64,000 nucleotides of DNA from NCBI GenBank assembly GCA_010093605.1, contig MU004195.1:684708-748707 (forward strand), written 5' to 3'. The notes under the pieces are model-generated. The model had not been told where the DNA came from. It ran no database searches and saw only the letters and a program-made list of their open reading frames with translations. This DNA is from Lophium mytilinum (taxonomy: Eukaryota > Ascomycota > Dothideomycetes > Mytilinidiales > Mytilinidiaceae). Numbering within the stretch: the stretch's first letter is position 1; every line of letters begins with the position of its first letter. Of the stretch, positions 55,879 through 64,000 are shown in pieces. The position numbers and the translations under genes are program-made.

Positions 55879-57363
55879 ATGTCTTCTATCCTCTCCTCAA
55901 ACTTCTCCCTCCTGTCTTTCACAATCAGCGCCGCGCTGAATCCATACCTCACCGTGCCCCTACTTCTCCTCCTTGCCAAGACCCCGCCGTCGCTTCATGA
56001 GCAGCTACTTCGCCGACTTTCACCCTCCTCGCTCTTGAAAGTTCAAAGAGCACTTCCCACCATCATCAAGACCCTGAAATGGCTGGTCTCGCTTGGTCTA
56101 ATCGGAAGTGTCAGCCGGGTCCTCAATCAAGCCGCATTGAACGGATGGCGCTTCAGGACTTTAAAGGAACGCAAGAGGTGGAACTGGGAAAAGGAGGTCG
56201 CGGTCGTGACGGGTGGCAGTAGCGGGATTGGGGAGGCGGTGGCTAAGCTGCTGGTCGCGAGGGGCGTGAGAGTTGCGGTTGTGGATGTGCTGCCGTTGGG
56301 CGAGGAGGCAGAGAAGGGTGAGTACGGTACTTGGACTCAAGTTTGAGTACCCTTTCTTCGCCATTTCCCATCTCTTTTCGAGGTTTTCATTCGTACACCG
56401 AGCTACCCGAACAACACTATGTGGTAGGCGGATAAGAAACATTTCGTAACACTTCAGTCTGCGCGGACGTGGCTTTTATACATCATCTCTATATCTGATA
56501 TGGCAACGAAGGATCTCCGACAATGGCAATCCGTAAAATACGGGTTCTATCCCGACACCGTTCCTACCGCCGAAGAAGCCACACAGACCAAAGAGCGTAT
56601 CAACACAGAAACGCTAACCCCCTCTCCCAGACCCCCACATCACCCATTTCCCCTGCGACCTCACCTCCCCCACCGCCATCACCTCCACTGCCGCCCTCAT
56701 CCGCGAAACCTTAGGCAACCCCTCCATCCTCATCAACAACGCCGGTATCGCCAAAAGCCACAGCATCCTCGCCACCTCCGACGACTTCCTGCGCAAGATG
56801 TTCGCCGTCAACCTCTTCAGCCACTGGAGCACCGTCCGCGAATTCCTGCCCGACATGATTAAAACCAATAAAGGCCATGTCGTCAGTATCGCCAGTCTCG
56901 CGAGCTATGTCACGCTGGCGGGGATGGCGGATTACGCTGCTGCAAAAGCGGGCGTGCTTGCGTTCAATGAAGGTGCGGGACCCCTTCCCGATACCCTTGT
57001 GTGTAGATGGGGGATGGAACGCTGACCTGCGGCAAACTAGGACTCAACCAAGAACTCCGCGCCCTTTACCACGCACCGGATGTGCTGACGACGTCGGTGC
57101 ATCCTACCTTCGCGGCTACGGCGCTGACGAAGGAGTGGCAGAGCACGCTTGAAGGGAATGGGGCGACTATCTTAACGAAGGAAGCGGTTGCGGAGGCAGT
57201 GGTGGAGCAGGTTTTTAGTTGCCGGGGTGGTCAGTTGGTCATTCCGGGGAGGGTGGGCTGGATGACGATGATGAAGGGGCTGCCGAACTGGGCGCAGGAG
57301 GTGTTGAGAGATGGGGGGAGTAGAGGTGTGATGGATGCGAGGGGAAGGTTGATGGGGACTTAG
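55879..57363 (+). CDS. Membrane-anchored SDR (RDH10/SDR16C-like), 367 aa
   Basis: Exons are 55879-56317, 56631-56972 and 57041-57363; phases 1 and 1 fit. The first intron is long for this window (313 bases) but ends with GCTAACC and CTCCCAG. The start is MSSILSSNFSLL; the frame is open 60 codons upstream, but that part is not protein-like. An N-terminal hydrophobic helix (LNPYLTVPLLLLLA) and a second one (LKWLVSLGLIGSV) suggest ER or lipid-droplet anchoring. Catalytic features are TGGSSGIG, NNAG, and the Ser/Tyr/Lys set in SIASLAS...DYAAAKAG. Family members oxidise or reduce lipid-like alcohols and ketones. The exact substrate is unknown. Confidence 0.9.
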
Positions 57364-58773
57364 GGTTTGAGGTGTACGGCTTGGGGGGAGCAGATGGAGA
57401 AGAGGGGGCCTATGGGCGTAGGGGTGGTAAATTGACTCGTCACAGATATCTGTACGCTTCCTTGCCACTGCTTGTGGCACTTCATGGCATTTCAGGAACT
57501 CCAAACAAATTGGGCTTATAGCATTCTGAATAATCGTGAACTTATAAGGATGCCGCTAACGGAACACACAGATGGGAGAATGACATGTTCTTCTAGTTCA
57601 TTATGCGTCGTAGAATATCGATGAAGAGACACTAAAAAGAGGGGACATCATGTGAATATGCCTTTGTCACGTGCTTGCTGACCTCTTCCGTTATTGCGAG
57701 AATTTAAGAGGCTCATTCTTTTGCGTTGCATTTCTCTCGACAGAGGTGGATGGTTTCCGAACAGGGTCAAAATTATTAACACCGAGACCGCGTGGTGGTA
57801 TTGGCTTGTCTGGAAGCAACGCACTGACCGTTACTCCATGGGAGTTGGGTCCTGCGGTCTGGAAGATTCGAAAAGAGAGGCTTGAACTGGATCGCAATGG
57901 AGGACGATGGAGACTCGGTCTGCCTACAATGATTGGGTCTGATGATACCAATCATCCCCTTCAACACCAATCCACGTCATCTTCAACACCCAGTTGTGAT
58001 CTCCATTCTTGCCCCTTTCAGCCATCAGCTCGTTCATCGGCACCCGAAATCTAACAAAAGCACTTTGTCGTCCTGCATTAATGTACATCGCCGTCAACTG
58101 CTTGAGATAACAACCATCACTTCAAAAGACCGAGCGCCCTCCATCCGCTCGTTGGTATCCCTGGTTTTACTCTAACCCCACCACTCCATGGGTCTGCGGC
58201 TGACGGATTGTTAGAAATTCCCTACGAGGGTAATCGTTGGGGAAAATTTTAGACCTCATCCCGGCGACCGCGGTGCTCCATCGATATGGCCCGCTCAACA
58301 TTTCAAAGAAACCCCGGCCGACCTCACTTCTAGGGTTAAGATTCAGGAAGAGAAAGTTTATATAGGCGAAGAAAGGGACGGTCACATGGGTATCATGTGA
58401 TTATGTGAAATGGAGCCTAGAGCTATTGGCCTTCGGAGTTGTGGTGGACACTGAAGCGATGATATGAGGCTAGTCTAGGAGGTGTTCGGCATGAAAGAAA
58501 CCAGAATTATGAAATGGGAGTGCGAAAAGTTACCCTTATACTTATCCTATCTCTTTAACCCAAGAATTTGACTTGTATGTACAATGAATTGCCACTTGGG
58601 CTAAACCTGCAGCCCTTTTCAATCTGAGGACCTTGTGTATGATGTATACATATCTACAGATTTGGGCTTTCAATCTCCATAATGACATCCTTGCCAGTGT
58701 AGAGAATATCCCGGCCCTAATCTGGAGAATATTTCAAAAGCATGGTCGTGTCAAGGACCCTGGTCATTCATAC
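57364..58773. other. Gene-free stretch, 1.4 kb
   Basis: No gene that I can support; convergent 3' flanks. Confidence 0.5.
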
Positions 58774-60252
58774 TCACCAACCCCTCTCTCTTCCATAAGC
58801 TTCCTGCACGAACCCATCCCACTCCGCCTTGAACTGCTGTGCACTTCCACCACCAGCTGGACCGATCCGCCGCGATCCCCAAAAGACGGTCACTTCTCCA
58901 TGCAATCCGTATATGCGACCTTGCATATTTCCATCATCGGAGAACATCAGCGTACCGAGTTGATCGCGTCGGAATAGTAGCTCGCCAGTCCCATCCTCAC
59001 GCATACGCCAGCGAAACTGCAGCTCCGTTTCGAAGATAGGTCCCGGCGGTATGTCTACCCAGATGACTCCAGACCACGGGCCAAACTTTTGGATATTGCC
59101 CCAGAGGCAGCCGCTGTCTTGATCAGCGCGAAGACGGAGGTTCATTCCTTCGCTCTGATACGGCCAATCGTCGGAAATAGCAGGACATGTCAGGTTGTAG
59201 AAGGCATTCAAGCGGTAAGTAGGGCTGTCATTCCCATTTTGCTGTTCCCGCTTTATGGCTGGCTCTTTCTTGAGGCGTGGTTCTTTCTTGGGGCTTGGCT
59301 CTTTCTTGACGCTGGCTTCTGTCTTGACGATAGGCTCCTTCTTCACGGCTGTCTCTTTCTTGATGCTTGGTTCCTTTTTTATGGCTGGCTCTTTTTGGAC
59401 GCCGGCCTCTTTCTTGACAGCGGGTTGTTTCTTTACCACGGGTTCCTTCTTGGCATTCGCCTCGTCCTTGACTTTAGGTCCGCTCTTCCGAGCAGTTTGC
59501 TTGCTGGTCGCCCCATTCTTCGTCGCATTTGCGTTCAACTTTGGATTCGAATCCTTTTTCGCAAGGCCATCCTTCTTCACCGGAGCAGCCTTCTTACCCA
59601 CCGCCCCTTTCCTCGCCACTTCCTCCTCCCTCTCCGCAGCCATCCTCTCCAACTCCCGCTTCTCCAACTCCCTACTCTCCAAAATCTTCTTCGACAAACT
59701 CGCCGATTTGGCCGTCCCGCTTCCCCTCTGCTCCGGTACAGGCGACTCAATATGCAAATGATAATGCACACTCACCGGCGCCCCTAGCCCGCCTTCAGCC
59801 CCCTTAACCTTCTTCGCCACCTCCTCACCCCCATCTTCCGCCTTCCTCTTCCTCGGCGCCGTCGTCCCCTCCGCCTTCGCCATCTCCGCCTTCGCCTTCC
59901 GATTCGCAGCATCATACTCTCTCTTCAACGCCCCCTCCAACCTCTTCACCTCCCCCGGCACCTCCAACCCCCCCGAATTCAGCGCATTCAGCAACCGCAC
60001 CTTCGCCGCGTTCTTATCCTTGCACATCGGCAGCCCGTAATGCTTCAATTGCGCGAAGTACCAATGCCCAACCTGATCTTTCGGCGTCTCCGTCGTCTTT
60101 GACTTTCCGCTGGAGGAGAGCTTCGGGCGTAACATATTCGTGAGTTCGGTGATGGAGGCGCGGGGATGTCGATTCAAATTCCCGACGTCGGCGTACAGCG
60201 CGCCGTGGTAGACGAAGCCATCGCGGGAGATTGGGGGGGCGAAGTTGGACAT
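58774..60252 (-). CDS. Unknown lysine-rich nuclear-type protein with KKEPxx repeats, 492 aa
   Basis: A single exon from a true ATG (MSNFAPPISRDG). Residues 60-95 (HWYFAQLKHYGLPMCKDKNA and on to LLNAL) look like a degenerate SAP helix pair, a DNA-binding fold. Basic patches (RKRK, KKVK, 133-150) can serve as nuclear signals. A charged coiled-coil stretch (ESRELEKRELERMAAERE) follows. Residues 268-339 are about 12 copies of a hexapeptide KKEPxx. The C-terminus (345-485) is a compact Trp/Gly-rich beta-like domain (LTCPAISDDW, GCLWGNIQKFGPWSGVIW, FETELQFRWRMRED) that I know from fungal proteins but cannot name. Probably chromatin-linked; function unknown. Confidence 0.82.
   Translation of the reverse strand: MSNFAPPISRDGFVYHGALYADVGNLNRHPRASITELTNMLRPKLSSSGKSKTTETPKDQVGHWYFAQLKHYGLPMCKDKNAAKVRLLNALNSGGLEVPGEVKRLEGALKREYDAANRKAKAEMAKAEGTTAPRKRKAEDGGEEVAKKVKGAEGGLGAPVSVHYHLHIESPVPEQRGSGTAKSASLSKKILESRELEKRELERMAAEREEEVARKGAVGKKAAPVKKDGLAKKDSNPKLNANATKNGATSKQTARKSGPKVKDEANAKKEPVVKKQPAVKKEAGVQKEPAIKKEPSIKKETAVKKEPIVKTEASVKKEPSPKKEPRLKKEPAIKREQQNGNDSPTYRLNAFYNLTCPAISDDWPYQSEGMNLRLRADQDSGCLWGNIQKFGPWSGVIWVDIPPGPIFETELQFRWRMREDGTGELLFRRDQLGTLMFSDDGNMQGRIYGLHGEVTVFWGSRRIGPAGGGSAQQFKAEWDGFVQEAYGRERGW
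59236..59451 (-). repeat. 18-base minisatellite encoding KKEPxx
   Basis: About 12 tandem 18-base units inside the coding region above, all in phase. Many units contain a hydrophobic-Lys-x-Glu word. Confidence 0.85.
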
Positions 60253-61363
60253 TTTGAGGTTTTTTGGCTAGATCACCCGCCTGGGAGAAGATGTTGTGCG
60301 CGATGGGGTTATTGGATTTGTGTGAGTAATTGAGGGGGGAGGGGTTGGCTATCTTGGCATGAGGTTGAGGTTGGGGTAGCACGTGATAAGGGGTTAACGG
60401 GGCCAAGAATAGCGCCTCGTCTCGAACTATTCTAGCGGAAGCAGGCCGCCATTTCCTCACCCATTACAACGCACTCATACACCTGTTCGCCACTGCTTGA
60501 AATGCCCTGACAGGCTTTCACATAAATGCTTCTCTCTCATTTAGGTTTCTGAAAATGCACTGGGGCAACCCGAACAGTGACATACATGGATACGCGTTCA
60601 TCACGTCTTGATCGACACAGGAGTGCCACATTTTTAATGCCCCGCGTGTGGGCTTCGATGAGAACAAGCACAGATAGAGTCAAGCATCAATCAACGGACC
60701 GTAGACCAAACCCACGCACATGAGACAGACTCGAAGGATCTTGATGAATATACAGACTGCGACGGCCATGGGAAGCAAGAGATGAAGCATACACTAGAAA
60801 GACTCGCGAGGATGAGGAGGTATTTGAGAAAACTTGTCATCCATCCTCGAGGCAGATGTTGCAGACTTCGTGTCCATAGAACCGTCTACTCGTACCTCAT
60901 TTCTTCATTCCTCCTAAAGCTACTGAAACCATTGTGATAATTGTTAATAGATCTCGCTATAGCTGGCACAGTCTAGGGATGCTGGAGGCAATGCGTAATA
61001 CAAGCTGAGGTTCTGGCCGCAGTATGTCGGGAGCCCTTCCATGGTCTCGCCTTCTATGTTCTCTTTTCAGGATACCAAAGTATAAGTAGAAGAGAAGGAT
61101 ACATGGGCATCGTACTCGGCAAGTGTTGTGGTATCCACTCTTCAATCCTATGGTACCGATGATTCCACACCCTCACCAACCATGGAACCATCAGCTTCAA
61201 CACACCGACTCCCACAAATCTCCAAAATCATGCCTTCATACAAAAAGCTCTCCTCTCCTCCCACACATCCTCAGTAGTGCTCCCCCATAGACCCCGACCA
61301 CCACGCACTTCCCTTCTCATAACCCCGAAACCACTACCCAGGCCACAGAGCACCCACTTCACG
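60253..61363. other. Intergenic, no gene seen
   Basis: This is the divergent upstream region of the lysine-rich gene and the first RING gene. The right end is a CA-rich leader. Confidence 0.5.
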
Positions 61364-61981
61364 ATGTCTCCTACCCCAACCCGCACCGCCTTTACCAGCA
61401 ACCTCGCGCACTACGCTACCTTCCACTCCACCGGCGCCAACCCCGACTTCCCCGACTGCGTCATCTGCACGCGCCCCTACGGCCCCAAACGCAAGCGGTT
61501 GCACCTCCTCGACTGCGAGCACGACTTCTGCACCCCCTGTTTCAAAACTTGGATCAACAGCGAGCAGCACGCCGCGAATCTGTGCCCCATGTGCCGTAAG
61601 GTGCTTTTTGTGCCTGACCACGTGCCTGACGACGATAACGAGGAGCACAGCGTCTCCATAGGCCCGAGCTGGGCTCTCATGAATTCGTACTGGTATCTCA
61701 CGCGTGATGCGGACTCTGATACTGAGAGGCTTGAGCCGCTGAGCTGGGAGGAGCAGGTGAAGAGGGTGAGGGAAGTGGCTGCGGACATTTGGGACACGGG
61801 ACGGTGGGTGTGGTTTTTTGTAAGGTTATGGGATCTTGGGGAGGTGAAAGATCTTTTGAAGGAGGCGCGGAGACGTAGGAGGTCGTATGCGGGGTCTCAG
61901 TATCGGAGGGAGCTGAGGCATCGGCGTGGACTGGAGAGGTTGAGGGGGGACGAGTACTACGTTATAGAGTCACAGTGGTGA
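61364..61981 (+). CDS. RING-finger protein (C3HC4), 205 aa
   Basis: The start is the ATG of MSPTPTRTAFTSNL; a GTG 29 codons upstream is in frame but not used. The RING is CVIC (two ligands), CEH, FCTPC and CPMC, i.e. C3HC4 with a long first loop (TRPYGPKRKRLHLLD). It is probably a ubiquitin E3 ligase. After the RING comes an acidic linker (PDDDNEE) and a helical, Trp-rich part (WEEQVKRVREVAADIWDTGR), ending in an Arg-rich tail (ARRRRRSYAG). No membrane segment is clear. It is convergent with another RING gene 200 bases away whose RING has similar end words (CP.CR.VLF). Confidence 0.85.
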   Translation: MSPTPTRTAFTSNLAHYATFHSTGANPDFPDCVICTRPYGPKRKRLHLLDCEHDFCTPCFKTWINSEQHAANLCPMCRKVLFVPDHVPDDDNEEHSVSIGPSWALMNSYWYLTRDADSDTERLEPLSWEEQVKRVREVAADIWDTGRWVWFFVRLWDLGEVKDLLKEARRRRRSYAGSQYRRELRHRRGLERLRGDEYYVIESQW

Positions 61982-62181
61982 TATGAACCCTATTGGTGTT
62001 GTGAAAGCTACACTAGAAAACGAGGGTTTGCGTCCTTGCTAGGACCGGAAACAAGAATGAGAACGCGCGCGCAGTACGTAACAAAGAAAATATCGAATGT
62101 TGACCAAGCAATGCTTAAAATCGAAAGCCAATGTCCGTACAGTGAAGAGTAGACAAAAAACGAAAGCAGCTATTGCTCACC

Positions 62182-62811
62182 TTACACCAGCGAAGTCCCC
62201 TCTCGATTGCTCCGCCTCCAATCTAGTTCTCCAACTACTAGCATAGCGCAAGAATAAACACTCACAACCATAATAACGACGCCATAAACAATCGCCGCGA
62301 ATGCCACAGTTGCAAGTGGGATAGCCATGAGCTCGCTAAGAATTAGTAGCCAGCTACTATATTCAACAATTCGGAATATCAGGAAAAGAAGTGGTCCCGA
62401 TAATAGGAAGGCGCACAAGAGCAAAGGAAAGAGATGCCGGCCAGCGGCAGTCTCGATCCCGGTATCACTCTGAGGATGCCCGTCAAGTGCGGAGTCTGTC
62501 GCTTGTGCTCGATATACCGGTACTTGATATACCGGGAGTTCAAAAAGCACACTACGGCATAGCGGACAGGTGTTGCGGTTAGGGTGTGGGCCTTCTACCC
62601 ACTCGATCAGGCAACTGCGGCCGAAAGTGTGAGTGCATGTAGGGATGTTCTTTACCCGCACCGCTGGGTGATCTGCGGAGAAGTCGAAGAAGCAAATGGG
62701 GCAATCAGCGGGATCATAGGGGCTGATGGTGGTGTCGATGGTGCTGAGGTTCTTTGAGATGAACTCCGCGGAGCTGATAGGAAGTGGGAGACAATCAGGT
62801 TGTGAAGACAT
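62182..62811 (-). CDS. RING-type membrane protein, 209 aa
   Basis: Single exon from ATG (MSSQPDCLPLPIS). The RING region shows CPIC, then CTH-TFG-RSC and CPLC. The usual fifth metal ligand (Cys or His after the Phe) is Gly here, so one zinc site has an altered ligand set. I believe fungal RINGs of this CTHTFGRSC type occur elsewhere. After the RING two or three hydrophobic helices follow (LFPLLLCAFLLSGPLLFLIF; MAIPLATVAFAAIVYGVVIM and on). Probably a membrane-bound E3 ligase facing the cytosol. The basic C-terminus is RRSNREGTSLV. Confidence 0.83.
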   Translation of the reverse strand: MSSQPDCLPLPISSAEFISKNLSTIDTTISPYDPADCPICFFDFSADHPAVRVKNIPTCTHTFGRSCLIEWVEGPHPNRNTCPLCRSVLFELPVYQVPVYRAQATDSALDGHPQSDTGIETAAGRHLFPLLLCAFLLSGPLLFLIFRIVEYSSWLLILSELMAIPLATVAFAAIVYGVVIMVVSVYSCAMLVVGELDWRRSNREGTSLV

Positions 62812-63446
62812 GCTTGCTGGGTATTGAAATCAGTCGAATGATGTGGAAAGGATAGACTATCGGAACGGATTAGGTCTAATATGAAGAGTTGAAAAGCATT
62901 GTGAGAACGCATTGTGTGACCATTGTTGGGACGAGAATCTAGTCCTGAACATACTATGGTGAGAGGCAACATTGTATTCGTTGGCATGATGTGATGTTTG
63001 ATGCGCACTCCTAACCGCTTGATACGCGTGTTAGCTCTTAAGAAGGGGCTGGACACCTCTAATAGTGGGGAGATGAGCAGAACCAACAGTGTATTAGGCT
63101 ATGTAATCTTTGCTTTTGACGGTCCTACCCCCACCTCCGATTTTTGTGAACTTTCGATGTACCTAACCAGTGCCAACCAAGTGTACATGGACTTCCATCC
63201 AAACAGTGTGTACTAGTTCTTTTCAAGCGCCGTACCCGGATTTGAAGTGAGGAAGACTGAAGATGATCGAGGTGTCAGGAGTTCGCCGTCTTGTTTCGAG
63301 AAGTAACAGTTTTAAAAGCTGACCAGGATGCTGGCTATACAACGAGATCCTTTAATGGAGTCGCACCTTCGGACATCACCACGAAGAAACGATTAAGGTA
63401 CGCGCTCTCCGACCCACTACGCAGTCTAGCCTGGGCGTCGCTGCCA
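62812..63446. other. Intergenic, no gene seen
   Basis: Upstream of the membrane RING gene; no coding content. Confidence 0.5.
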
Positions 63447-64000
63447 CTACTGCCTAGAGCGCCACTCCTCCTCATCGCGACGCTGATGCTGGTACGCCTG
63501 GAAGTGTAGTTGTCCAAACTGGTTCGACGGCATGCCTCCCCGCTCCAGCGTCAAAGAATCCCCCATCTGCGCGTGCAAATATTGCCTCTGAGTCGACATC
63601 GAACGAACAACGACGTTCTGTGAAGTGGCTTCCAGCTCCGCCAGCCTCGAAGCAATTCCACCCGGTGTCAAACCTTCTCCACGCCTAGGTTCCCCTCGTT
63701 GAAGTTGTTTCTGTCGCTCAGACTCTTGTTCGCTCCGCCACGCCTCCGCCATTCGCTGCCGAACGTTCGCTGCCTCCTGCTGAACTCCCGCTAAACGTTG
63801 CTGAGATTCCTTTAGCTGATTCTCCAGTGCCCGCTGCTGATCCTTTTCCTTGCGGATTCCGGTTTCCAGGTCGGTAAGTTCCTGGCGGAGCTGGGCATGG
63901 CTGCGCGCAGACTCACTCTGAACATCCGCGTCTCGAGGCAGCCACGCTGGAACTCCTCGTTCGCTTCTAGCTTCCATCATAGCACGCGCCGCGTTCCTGT
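63447..64000 (-). CDS. C-terminal part of a coiled-coil protein, cut by the window edge
   Basis: The frame is open to the end of the window; two ATG codons at 63980-63975 (MMEARSERGVPAWL) are possible starts, but the frame also continues upstream (RNAARA). The middle is a strong coiled coil rich in Gln, Glu, Arg and Leu (QLRQELTDLETGIRKEKDQQ, then LENQLKESQQRLAGVQQEA). A Gly/Gln-rich tail with RSMSTQRQYLHAQMGD and repeated Gln/Arg ends the protein. Family unknown. Confidence 0.6.
   Translation of the reverse strand, partial: RNAARAMMEARSERGVPAWLPRDADVQSESARSHAQLRQELTDLETGIRKEKDQQRALENQLKESQQRLAGVQQEAANVRQRMAEAWRSEQESERQKQLQRGEPRRGEGLTPGGIASRLAELEATSQNVVVRSMSTQRQYLHAQMGDSLTLERGGMPSNQFGQLHFQAYQHQRRDEEEWRSRQ

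Noticed and set aside
56500-56862. His/Pro/Arg-rich frame in the SDR gene
   Set aside because: It lies in intron 1 and in the wrong frame of exon 2.
59089-59787. 232-codon frame on the plus strand with repeated Leu/Phe segments
   Set aside because: It is the antisense shadow of the KKEPxx repeat in the minus-strand gene.

Overview
The window is nuclear DNA of a filamentous ascomycete (Pezizomycotina; a Dothideomycete is my best guess, from protein style only). Genes are compact. Most have short introns (about 50-70 bases) with GTRNGT donors, CTAAC/CTGAC branch points and YAG acceptors. The gene content is fungal: Vid28/Gid5, an Hda1 deacetylase with an Arb2 tail, a Pho80-type cyclin, a FacC/Yat-type carnitine acetyltransferase, and Nup57 with GLFG repeats. 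I rebuilt introns by hand; each model below was checked for phase through every junction.

Layout. 0.3-1.4 kb (-): an AT-hook protein, followed by a 3.3 kb gene-free stretch. 4.8-7.2 kb: divergent NUP57 (-) and complex I subunit NDUFA8 (+). 7.8-8.8 kb (-): an unknown helical protein. 10.5-16.0 kb: a head-to-tail array of three paralogous Gfd2/YDR514C-like DEDDh nuclease-fold proteins; the first two keep a C-terminal zinc knuckle and the third is decayed. 16.7-24.1 kb: adenylate kinase, an unknown Myb-like protein and HDA1. 26.1-29.6 kb: a membrane-anchored cupredoxin-like surface protein and a PHO80-like cyclin. 31.2-38.5 kb: an unknown 809-residue protein and the armadillo protein VID28/GID5. 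39.4-42.9 kb: two divergent short-chain reductases.

42.9-49.6 kb is gene-poor. It holds three diverged tandem tRNA-like (Pol III) units and several broken or doubtful reading frames, and looks like a decaying accessory island. 49.7-57.4 kb: carnitine acetyltransferase (-), RAD57 (+) and a membrane-anchored SDR (+). 58.8-64 kb: a lysine-rich protein with a hexapeptide repeat, two convergent RING proteins, and the end of a coiled-coil protein cut by the window edge.

Most genes are unrelated housekeeping functions (energy, acetyl transport, chromatin, nuclear pore, DNA repair, protein degradation), not a pathway cluster. The unusual parts are the nuclease/zinc-knuckle array with its shared promoter layout, the tRNA-like triplet with a hairpin in place of a normal anticodon loop, and the tandem sumoylation-like repeat. 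I found no recognisable retroelement or DNA transposon, no CRISPR and no rRNA.
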